The position numbers and the translations under genes were made by a program. A DNA stretch of 18,201 bases from Bacteroidota bacterium. GTDB taxonomy: Bacteria > Bacteroidota > Bacteroidia > Flavobacteriales > Flavobacteriaceae. The DNA is taken from NCBI GenBank assembly GCA_024278565.1, contig JAJRSY010000105.1, positions 1 to 18,201 on the forward strand, given 5' to 3'. A model generated the notes under the pieces. It was not told where the DNA came from. It saw only the letters and a program-made list of their open reading frames with translations, and searched no databases. Below are positions 13,097 to 18,201 of this stretch, one piece after another; position 1 is the stretch's first letter, and every line of letters starts with the position of its first letter.

Positions 13097-14035
13097 TCAA
13101 CTATCGCTATCTAAATAATCTGGGGTGCCATCGCCATCGGTATCGGGATATGTGATGTTGCCCTCGTCATCGATCTCGATCTCATCACGGGTGGGTTTTC
13201 CGTCATTGTCATCGTCGATATCTCTGTGATTGGCACCGGCATCACCATCAGTATTGTCATTGTTCAGATTCCCATCACCATCCAAATCTTCCAAAATGGA
13301 AGGTATGCCATCACCGTCAAAATCGGTGTCTTTTTCAAATGCTAAGACATCGATCTTGAAAATCAAAGGCTCATGTTTAGGAATACCTGACCCCTCACGA
13401 GGTTTGTCAAAATACCCAAGACCGGAAGGAATGAAAATCAAACCAACCCCATACCCCTCATAACTCACTGTGCCATCGCCATTTTCAATTGGACCTGTAC
13501 CCGACTTAAATTTTTTGACCCCATTACCATAACCCCTTGTTAAGTTGCCTGACAGGTATTCCTTGATAGGCGTACTCCACCCATCAAAAAGAACACCATC
13601 CAATAGAGAGCCTTCGTATTGTAGTACCACATTATCACCTATGGTAGGGCTTTCGCCGGTTCCTTCCCTAGCTACCAAATAATAAAGTGTATGTGATACT
13701 TCTTCCCCATCGGTTCTTCCAAAAGCCGAAGAAAGAACGGTAATTACCTCAGACTTCAGCTCTTCTTGGTCAAACATGGGAATTTTATCCGCATTATCCC
13801 CTGCAATCCTATCGATCTTTATTTTAAAATCAAAATCGGCCGGTGGGTTGGCAAACTCCTCATGATTATAGAAATGCGTCTTTAAATATTCTTTGATCTT
13901 TGCATCATCCTCTACGGCAACCTCACTCAATAAGCGTGGGGGTTTAACTTCAACAGCAGGGGCATCATCATCATCTTTACATGAGAAGGCGACCAGCAAC
14001 AACAAAAGGGCAACTATACGGTTCATTTTCATCAA
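13097..14035 (-). CDS. FKBP-type peptidyl-prolyl isomerase lipoprotein with C-terminal D-rich (TSP3-like) repeats
   Basis: A 312-residue lipoprotein. The signal MMKMNRIVALLLLLVAFSC has a lipobox AFS-C19; the residues after Cys are DDDD. The FKBP isomerase domain spans about 110-235: GDNVVLQYEGSLLDGVLFDGW, GLIFIPSGLGYFDKPREGSGIP and EPLIFKIDVL are the standard strands. The last 75 residues are an aspartate ladder (DTDFDGDGIPS, DLDGDGN, DIDDDNDGKPT, DTDGDGTPDYLDSD) like thrombospondin type-3 calcium-binding repeats. It would act as a folding helper in the periplasm or at the cell surface. Bacteroidota use FKBP lipoproteins of this kind, some tied to gliding (GldI). It is not clear that this one is, and no gld genes are in view. 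Confidence 0.92.
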   Translation of the reverse strand: MMKMNRIVALLLLLVAFSCKDDDDAPAVEVKPPRLLSEVAVEDDAKIKEYLKTHFYNHEEFANPPADFDFKIKIDRIAGDNADKIPMFDQEELKSEVITVLSSAFGRTDGEEVSHTLYYLVAREGTGESPTIGDNVVLQYEGSLLDGVLFDGWSTPIKEYLSGNLTRGYGNGVKKFKSGTGPIENGDGTVSYEGYGVGLIFIPSGLGYFDKPREGSGIPKHEPLIFKIDVLAFEKDTDFDGDGIPSILEDLDGDGNLNNDNTDGDAGANHRDIDDDNDGKPTRDEIEIDDEGNITYPDTDGDGTPDYLDSDS

Positions 14036-14069
14036 TTCGTTATTAAGGTGGCAAGATACAATTTTCCCG

Positions 14070-14077
14070 TATTTTTG
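14070..14077 (+). promoter_or_regulatory. Putative -7 box for the S4-domain gene
   Basis: TATTTTTG matches TAnnTTTG and lies 32 bases before the ATG at 14110. Confidence 0.4.
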
Positions 14078-14109
14078 TTGAAGACCTTAACAAAGTTTTT
14101 TAATTCACT

Positions 14110-14532
14110 ATGCGTATCGATAAATTCTTATGGAGCTGCCGTTATTTCAAAACCCGCAACTTAGGCACTAATGCCTGTAAAGAAGGGCATGTTCAAATAA
14201 ACGGGCAAGTGGTCAAGCCTTCTCGAGAGGTCTACCCGATGGATAAAATTACGGTGCGCAAGAACCAGATCAACCATCAATTAACGGTATTGGACATTCC
14301 GAAAAGTAGGGTCGGTGCCAAATTGGTCGATATCTACCGAAAAGCCACTACCCCAAAAGAAGCTTTTGAACATAACGAACTGCTGCAATACTCAAAAGAG
14401 TATTACCGCAAGAAAGGTACAGGTCGACCCACAAAAAAGGATCGAAGGGAAATTGATGGGTATTTAGAAGCCCCCTCCGACTCTCCCACAGGAAGAGGGA
14501 AGGATACTTTCAATACCGAAGATAGTTTATAG
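14110..14532 (+). CDS. S4-domain RNA-binding protein (Hsp15-like)
   Basis: A 140-residue protein starting MRIDKFLWSCRYFKTRNLGTNACKEGHVQINGQVVKPSREV, the classic S4 fold used to bind structured RNA. The rest is lysine/arginine-rich (YYRKKGTGRPTKKDRREIDGYLE). E. coli Hsp15 (HslR) has the same layout and rescues stalled 50S subunits carrying a nascent chain; whether this protein does so is an inference. The last 18 residues (SDSPTGRGKDTFNTEDSL) come from a C/G-run segment that folds back on itself (CTCTCC-CACA-GGAAGAG, one bulge). They look like a repeat read in frame. The next gene follows after 39 bases and has its own -7 box. Confidence 0.9.
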   Translation: MRIDKFLWSCRYFKTRNLGTNACKEGHVQINGQVVKPSREVYPMDKITVRKNQINHQLTVLDIPKSRVGAKLVDIYRKATTPKEAFEHNELLQYSKEYYRKKGTGRPTKKDRREIDGYLEAPSDSPTGRGKDTFNTEDSL

Positions 14533-14543
14533 TTCTATTTCTA

Positions 14544-14551
14544 TATCTTTG
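14544..14551 (+). promoter_or_regulatory. Putative -7 box for the phosphoribosyltransferase gene
   Basis: TATCTTTG fits TAnnTTTG and ends 20 bases before the ATG at 14572. Confidence 0.4.
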
Positions 14552-14571
14552 AATAGCAATCATTTTAAAGC

Positions 14572-15069
14572 ATGCAGCACAAAATACTGTCACACGAACA
14601 AATACAACATACGGTCAGGCGCATTGCCTATCAGATTTTTGAGGCCAATGTTGAAGAAAAGGAAATCGTAATCGCGGGCATAGAAGGGGGCGGACTTCAT
14701 TTTGCAAAAAAAATACAACAGGTACTCCAAGATATCACCAAGGCCAATGTTGTTCTGTGCAAGGTCAGTATGACTAAGAGCAATCCGCTAGAGAGTGGTG
14801 TAAAAACATCAATTGCTGAAAAGGACTACACCAATAAATCAATTGTTTTGGTAGATGATGTATTGAATTCGGGCACTACTTTGATCTACGGCGTGCACCA
14901 TTTTTTAAAGACCCCGTTAAAACAATTGAAGACTGCGGTCTTAGTCAACCGAAACCACAAAAAATACCCGGTTAAGGCCGACTACAAAGGTATTTCATTA
15001 TCAACTTCTTTGCAAGAGCATATTGAAGTGGTTTTCAAAGCGAAGAACGATTCGGTTCATTTAGCCTAA
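14572..15069 (+). CDS. Phosphoribosyltransferase (type I PRTase, PyrR-like)
   Basis: A 165-residue protein with the PRPP-binding loop IVLVDDVLNSGTTLI at 91-105, the signature of type I phosphoribosyltransferases. It also has an earlier pyrophosphate-binding region IAGIEGGGLHFAKKI (34-48). The start LSHEQIQHTVRRIAYQI resembles the PyrR bifunctional regulator/uracil phosphoribosyltransferase (which begins LxxxxIxRTxxRIAHEI). The missing hallmark is a clear PyrR RNA-binding or uracil specificity motif, and no pyr genes or attenuator are in view, so the base used is uncertain. It is convergent with aroK, with 33 bases between the stops. Confidence 0.88.
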   Translation: MQHKILSHEQIQHTVRRIAYQIFEANVEEKEIVIAGIEGGGLHFAKKIQQVLQDITKANVVLCKVSMTKSNPLESGVKTSIAEKDYTNKSIVLVDDVLNSGTTLIYGVHHFLKTPLKQLKTAVLVNRNHKKYPVKADYKGISLSTSLQEHIEVVFKAKNDSVHLA

Positions 15070-15102
15070 GAAATAGTGTCAAGCACATTACGAATAAAAG
15101 GG

Positions 15103-15618
15103 TCAGCTTACTATTTCTTTGATTTCATTTGCGATGGTTTTGGGATCCTTACCATCACAACTGACCGAATGCTCGGCCTGAGAATAATAAAAATTTCTTT
15201 CGAACAAATGTTTGCCGATAAACTCGGGCAACTCCCCATCAGATATACTTGCGATCATAGGTCGTTCTGACTTTTCTTTTACCAATCGTTTTACAAGGGC
15301 GGTAATGGACATTTTTAGATGCACCACCTTGTTGGTCGCTTCTGATATGGCCTTCATATTGTTGGCGTAGCAAGGCGTACCCCCACCAATTGAGAGTACA
15401 AAACCATCCTCCATAGTAAGTATGGTTCGTAAGCACTCCGCCTCTTTCCGTCGAAAATAGATCTCTCCCTTTTTACTGAAAATAGCTGTTATTTTAGATG
15501 CTTCAGATGCTTCTATCTGGTCATCCAAATCTAAGAAACGTAAGTCCATCTCTTGGGCCAATCTCTTACCCACTGTGGTCTTACCACTTCCCATATAACC
15601 TAAAAGCACTATTTTCAA
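15103..15618 (-). CDS. aroK: Shikimate kinase
   Basis: It phosphorylates shikimate at O3 with ATP, the fifth step toward chorismate and aromatic amino acids. From a TTG at 15618 the product is 171 residues and starts MKIVLLGYMGSGKTTVGKRLA, giving the P-loop GYMGSGKT at 7-14 and the usual family length. Downstream are LDLDDQIEA (shikimate contact Asp), GEIYFRRKE and SIGGGTPCY, plus the lid arginines in KSERPMIA. There is no ATG in the correct place; a longer TTG start at 15642 would add eight residues. Thus the initiator is a non-ATG codon, unless a sequence error hides one. It is transcribed toward the phosphoribosyltransferase gene and away from the tRNAs. Confidence 0.95.
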   Translation of the reverse strand: MKIVLLGYMGSGKTTVGKRLAQEMDLRFLDLDDQIEASEASKITAIFSKKGEIYFRRKEAECLRTILTMEDGFVLSIGGGTPCYANNMKAISEATNKVVHLKMSITALVKRLVKEKSERPMIASISDGELPEFIGKHLFERNFYYSQAEHSVSCDGKDPKTIANEIKEIVS

Positions 15619-15692
15619 AAGCTGGTTTTTTGTAAAAATCAACTAATTATGATTGATTTCAAAAAGAAATTCAAATTTCTCTTAAAATCGAC

Positions 15693-15722
15693 TTGTAAAA
15701 TTAATTATTGCTACTATATTTG
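15693..15722 (+). promoter_or_regulatory. Bacteroidota-type promoter for the tRNA pair
   Basis: -33 TTG at 15693-15695, a 19-base spacer, then -7 TATATTTG at 15715-15722, an exact TAnnTTTG match. It lies 35 bases before the tRNA-Lys 5' end. The best promoter in the window. Confidence 0.7.
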
Positions 15723-15757
15723 CAGCCGCAAAGAGCGAATCTTTGTAATGAAATTTT

Positions 15758-15830
15758 GACCTGGTAGCTCAGTTGGTAGAGCATCTCCCTTTTAAGGAGA
15801 GGGTCCTGGGTTCGAGCCCCAGCCAGGTCA
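15758..15830 (+). tRNA. tRNA-Lys (anticodon UUU)
   Basis: A 73-base cloverleaf. Acceptor GACCTGG (15758-15764) pairs with CCAGGTC (15823-15829), and A15830 is the discriminator. The D arm is GCTC-AGTTGGTA-GAGC. The anticodon stem is TCTCC/GGAGA with loop CTTTTAA, so the anticodon is TTT. The T arm is CTGGG-TTCGAGC-CCCAG. CCA is not encoded. Confidence 0.97.
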
Positions 15831-15831
15831 C

Positions 15832-15862
15832 AAAAAAGTTAAGTCGAGCACTTAACTTTTTT
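15832..15862 (+). terminator. Hairpin between the two tRNAs (terminator or processing stem)
   Basis: A6-GTTAAGT, loop CGAGC, ACTTAAC-T7: a 13-bp stem with its own T-run, directly after tRNA-Lys. Because tRNA-Leu follows in 22 bases with no clear promoter, it may instead be a partial terminator or an RNase processing stem. Confidence 0.6.
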
Positions 15863-15884
15863 TAGTTTAAATTCAGTTCTTCAA

Positions 15885-15968
15885 GCCCACGTGGCGGAAT
15901 TGGTAGACGCGCTACCTTGAGGGGGTAGTGTTCGAAAGATCGTGCTGGTTCGACTCCAGTCGTGGGCA
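15885..15968 (+). tRNA. tRNA-Leu (anticodon GAG)
   Basis: An 84-base class II tRNA. Acceptor GCCCACG (15885-15891) pairs with CGTGGGC (15961-15967), discriminator A15968. The anticodon stem is CTACC/GGTAG with loop TTGAGGG, giving anticodon GAG for CUC/CUU. The long variable arm reads TGTTCGAAAGATCGTG, and the T arm is CTGG-TTCGACT-CCAG. CCA is not encoded. Confidence 0.96.
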
Positions 15969-15970
15969 CA

Positions 15971-15999
15971 AGTCCCCAACTTTTCGGTTGGGGCTTTTT
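15971..15999 (+). terminator. Rho-independent terminator of the tRNA unit
   Basis: CCCCAAC (15974-15980), loop TTTTCG, GTTGGGG (15987-15993), then CTTTTTG. It starts three bases after tRNA-Leu. Confidence 0.85.
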
Positions 16000-16106
16000 G
16001 TTGTTGCAAAAAAGAAGCTGCCCCCCGAAGTCTCCTGTCATGGGTGAAAGCCACTGCCTTACGGTTAAGCCGTATTATTCATGCGAATCAAGAATTGAGA
16101 AATAGC

Positions 16107-16125
16107 CCTGTCTGCGGCAGGCAGG
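16107..16125. repeat. GC-rich palindromic repeat, related to the one inside dnaB
   Basis: CCTGTCTGC-G-GCAGGCAGG is a 9-bp near-perfect palindrome (one T/G pair). On the minus strand it shares CCTGCCTG and GACAGG with the dnaB copy at 7149-7181. It lies in the 170-base non-coding gap between the tRNA terminator and the TlpA-like gene. That gap also holds TACGG-TTAAG-CCGTA at 16060-16074. Confidence 0.5.
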
Positions 16126-16142
16126 CTTTTCAGCGGTTAAAC

Positions 16143-16160
16143 CTCCCGAATTTTCGGGAG
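16143..16160 (-). terminator. Hairpin after the second TlpA-like gene
   Basis: CTCCCGAA-TT-TTCGGGAG is a perfect 8-bp stem, ten bases beyond the stop. The minus-strand tail is GTTTAACC, a short T-run only, so efficiency is uncertain. Confidence 0.45.
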
Positions 16161-16170
16161 TGGGAACAAA

Positions 16171-16734
16171 TCAATCCTCACCCAGCAGCTGATCCAACAG
16201 TTCTCTGGTGGATTTGCTGTTCCAGTTTGCGACGCCGGTTTTTTCAACTACCAACTCACCTCGTTTACCGATAATATAGGTTGTAGGTATGTATTCTGGC
16301 AACAACAGATCAGGACTAGGGGAATTCTCAAAATAAACGGGGAAGGTATATCCTTTTTTATTTAAAAAATCGGATACCTTTCCTTTCTCGTCTTGAGCCA
16401 CAATAACAAATGCCACCTTATCACCATAATCATCAAAAAGTTCTTGTAGACTCGGCATTTCGGCAACACAGGGCGGACACCAGGTAGCCCAAAAATTGAC
16501 CAGCACTACCTTGCCCTTTACCTCTTTAAAATCAAATGGGCCACCCTCTAAATCGATTAATTGCCAAGTGTAGTCGGTAAGCACCAATCGCTTGTCAACC
16601 GCCAAGACCGATGGGCTAAATGAAAATAGCCTGGAAACATATACCCGAAGGTGAAAACCAACCGGGGTAAACAAGAACAATGCAAAAAAGACTATTAAAG
16701 CCGCATTGGTAAGTTGATTTTTGGTGAGCTTCAT
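16171..16734 (-). CDS. TlpA-like membrane-anchored thiol-disulfide oxidoreductase (CPPC)
   Basis: A 187-residue protein with one N-terminal membrane segment (about 11-28), so the thioredoxin domain faces the periplasm. The fold runs from about 55 to 187: VVLVNFWATWCPPCVAEMPSL has the active site C86-P-P-C89, and the cis-proline loop is in IPTTYIIG. TlpA/ResA-type proteins reduce disulfides, for example in apocytochrome c. No cytochrome genes are in view, so the client is unknown. Its ATG overlaps the stop of the upstream paralogue by four bases (ATGA), so the two are co-translated. The pair is alike along the full length (SRLFSFSPS versus NTLFSFSPT), a tandem duplication. Confidence 0.92.
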   Translation of the reverse strand: MKLTKNQLTNAALIVFFALFLFTPVGFHLRVYVSRLFSFSPSVLAVDKRLVLTDYTWQLIDLEGGPFDFKEVKGKVVLVNFWATWCPPCVAEMPSLQELFDDYGDKVAFVIVAQDEKGKVSDFLNKKGYTFPVYFENSPSPDLLLPEYIPTTYIIGKRGELVVEKTGVANWNSKSTRELLDQLLGED

Positions 16735-17288
16735 TTGGTTGTAATAAGTCGGTCCAATATACGGTGCACCGTTTCATTGTCCCAGTCCTTGATACCTTCC
16801 GAACGCACAACCACCATTCCGTTTTTATCGATTATGTACGATGAAGGAACGGGCTTGGTCTTTATAGGGGAAGGTTCGCCGATTACAAGATAGGTAACTG
16901 GAAAAGTAAAGCCGGTTCTTGCCATAAATTTTTCAACCGGGGGGCTTTCTTCATTGGTAATGATGTAGAAATCTACCTTGTCACAGTACTTATCGTACAA
17001 GATTTGAACATCTTTCAGTTCTGCTTCACAGGGTAATTTCCACGAAGCCCAAAAGTTGATAAAGACCACCCTTCCCCTAGAGCGATTGAAATTGAAAAAA
17101 ACCCAATTTTTATCTTTGAGCTTCCATTCGTAATTTGAAAGTGTTTGCCTTTCTTCAGCGGTCACTTCAGTTGGACTGAACGAAAAGAGCGTGTTCAACC
17201 AAACCTTTGCGTAATAACCCAATGGGGTCACAAAAAAAGAGAGTACCAAAGCAATTACCAAAAGTGTATAGACTGTTTGTTTTTTCAT
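16731..17288 (-). CDS. TlpA-like thioredoxin-fold protein with a degenerate active site (KLPC)
   Basis: A 185-residue paralogue of the next gene, with the same plan: membrane anchor (about 7-25), SPTEVTAEERQTLSNYEWKL linker, then a thioredoxin fold and a VPSSYIID cis-proline loop. The active site reads FINFWASWKLPCEAEL, so K84-L-P-C87 stands where CxxC is expected. The first Cys, the attacking one, is a Lys (codon AAA, at least two base changes from a Cys codon, so not a simple read error). It cannot carry out ordinary dithiol exchange; it might bind substrates, or work with its CPPC neighbour. A -7-like TAGTTTTG (minus, 17315-17308) is 20 bases upstream. Confidence 0.88.
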   Translation of the reverse strand: MKKQTVYTLLVIALVLSFFVTPLGYYAKVWLNTLFSFSPTEVTAEERQTLSNYEWKLKDKNWVFFNFNRSRGRVVFINFWASWKLPCEAELKDVQILYDKYCDKVDFYIITNEESPPVEKFMARTGFTFPVTYLVIGEPSPIKTKPVPSSYIIDKNGMVVVRSEGIKDWDNETVHRILDRLITTK

Positions 17289-17307
17289 AGATAAACTAGC
17301 TATGTTT

Positions 17308-17315
17308 CAAAACTA
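17308..17315 (-). promoter_or_regulatory. Putative -7 box for the TlpA-like pair
   Basis: Minus strand TAGTTTTG fits TAnnTTTG, 20 bases before the ATG at 17288. It touches the tail of the aconitase terminator. Confidence 0.4.
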
Positions 17316-17345
17316 AAAAACTCCCGAAGATAAACGGGAGTTTTT
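17316..17345 (-). terminator. Rho-independent terminator after aconitase
   Basis: AAAAACTCCCG (17316-17326), loop AAGATAAA, CGGGAGTTTTT (17335-17345): an 11-bp stem with a U-run on the minus strand, about 20 bases beyond the aconitase stop. Confidence 0.8.
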
Positions 17346-17366
17346 AATAACTATTTTAAAGGAAAA

Positions 17367-18201
17367 CTATGCGTCGTTTTCCCATTTGATAACATTGAGT
17401 GCAGAACCTTCTCTATACCATCCTATTTGAGCTTCATTATAGGTATGGTTTGCTATAATAGTGTCTTTGCTCCCATCAACATGAACAACTTCTAGAGTCA
17501 ATGGTTTATCTGGGGCAAAATCTGCAATATCGACAAAGTTGAAGGTATCATCTTCTTGAATTAAATCATAATCACTTTCATTGGCAAAGGTCAGACCCAA
17601 CATGCCCTGCTTTTTTAGGTTAGTCTCGTGAATACGTGCAAATGATTTCACCAATACGGCAGCCACCCCAAGATGTCTTGGCTCCATGGCCGCATGCTCA
17701 CGTGATGACCCTTCGCCATAGTTGTGGTCTCCAACAACAATAGTGCGAATACCTGCCGCTTTATAGGCACGCGCTACATCGGGCACACCTCCAAGCTCAC
17801 CTGTCAATTGATTCTTGATAAAATTTGTTTTCTTTCCGAAGGCGTTCACGGCCCCTATAAGGCAGTTGTTCGAAATATTATCTAAATGCCCCCTGAAACG
17901 TAACCAGGGACCGGCCATCGAAATATGGTCGGTGGTACATTTGCCAAATGCTTTTATCAATAATTTCACGCCTTGAAGCTCTTCATCCTTTATGGGGACA
18001 AAAGGCTCTAACAACTGTAAACGTTCTGAGGTAGGGCTTACCCTAACCTCTACCCCTGAACCATCTTCATTTGGTGCCAAGAACCCGGCATCTTTTACCT
18101 CAAAGCCCTTTGGTGGCAATTCCCATCCCGTAGGTTCATCGAACATCACTTCTTGTCCGTTTTCATTAAGCAAGGTGTCCGTCAACGGATTAAAATCCAA
18201 C
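17367..18201 (-). CDS. acn: Aconitate hydratase, C-terminal part (continues beyond the right edge)
   Basis: The last 278 residues of aconitase, the [4Fe-4S] enzyme that isomerises citrate to isocitrate in the TCA cycle. The swivel domain is visible. It has LIKAFGKCTTDHISMAGPWLRFRGHL, with the substrate-contact TDHIS/AGPW block, and GDHNYGEGSSREHAAMEPRHLG, with the catalytic serine in GSSRE. ARIHETNLKKQGMLGLTF follows near the end. The wording of these blocks matches the mitochondrial-type (Aco2-like) family used by Bacteroidota rather than E. coli AcnB. The iron-sulfur ligands are in the part outside the window. A strong terminator follows the stop. Confidence 0.96.
   Translation of the reverse strand, partial: LDFNPLTDTLLNENGQEVMFDEPTGWELPPKGFEVKDAGFLAPNEDGSGVEVRVSPTSERLQLLEPFVPIKDEELQGVKLLIKAFGKCTTDHISMAGPWLRFRGHLDNISNNCLIGAVNAFGKKTNFIKNQLTGELGGVPDVARAYKAAGIRTIVVGDHNYGEGSSREHAAMEPRHLGVAAVLVKSFARIHETNLKKQGMLGLTFANESDYDLIQEDDTFNFVDIADFAPDKPLTLEVVHVDGSKDTIIANHTYNEAQIGWYREGSALNVIKWENDA

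Noticed and set aside
15971..16170. Plus-strand open frame starting inside tRNA-Leu
   Set aside because: It runs through the tRNA, its terminator and repeats; not a gene.

Overview
The window looks like a chromosomal segment of a marine-type Flavobacteriaceae (Bacteroidota). The evidence is a housekeeping set typical of that group (an exported protein usually labelled 'asparagine synthetase B', Tgt followed by an LptF/LptG permease, an FKBP lipoprotein with calcium-type D-rich repeats, tandem TlpA-like proteins). The Bacteroidota -7 promoter motif TAnnTTTG recurs just upstream of many starts, and GC-rich palindromic repeats are scattered through the segment. Genus cannot be set from the sequence alone.

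Region 1-2475 (minus strand) is the most unusual part: a three-gene operon related to the Bacillus subtilis sporulation-delaying-protein (SDP) toxin system. In transcription order it holds an SdpC-like toxin precursor (now in two frames, 2421-1906 and 1849-1556), an SdpA-like protein (1566-991) and an SdpB-like polytopic membrane protein (1025-9). A single -1 shift in an A-run would join the two sdpC parts into a protein of about 288 residues. Its N-terminal half carries the SdpC signature and its C-terminal part ends in a long glycine-rich hydrophobic stretch, like the secreted SDP peptide. A divergent XRE-type regulator (2610-2966) faces it. No recognisable SdpI/SdpR-type immunity gene is in view.

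Region 2967-4414 is an accessory zone of toxin-antitoxin genes: a decayed antitoxin/RelE-type pair (frameshift plus nonsense codon) and then an intact ParD/ParE pair with a strong inverted repeat at its promoter.

Region 4415-15618 is core genome: YjbQ family protein, Cof-type HAD phosphatase, the 'AsnB-like' exported protein, dnaB (with a palindromic repeat translated in frame near its C terminus), accA, an LptF/LptG permease, tgt (without the usual zinc cysteines), an outer-membrane beta-barrel protein, an FKBP lipoprotein, an S4-domain RNA-binding protein, a PyrR-like phosphoribosyltransferase and aroK.

Region 15650-18201 holds tRNA-Lys(UUU) and tRNA-Leu(GAG) behind a good Bacteroidota promoter, two overlapping TlpA-like thioredoxin-fold genes (one with CPPC, one with KLPC), and the 3' end of aconitase running off the right edge.
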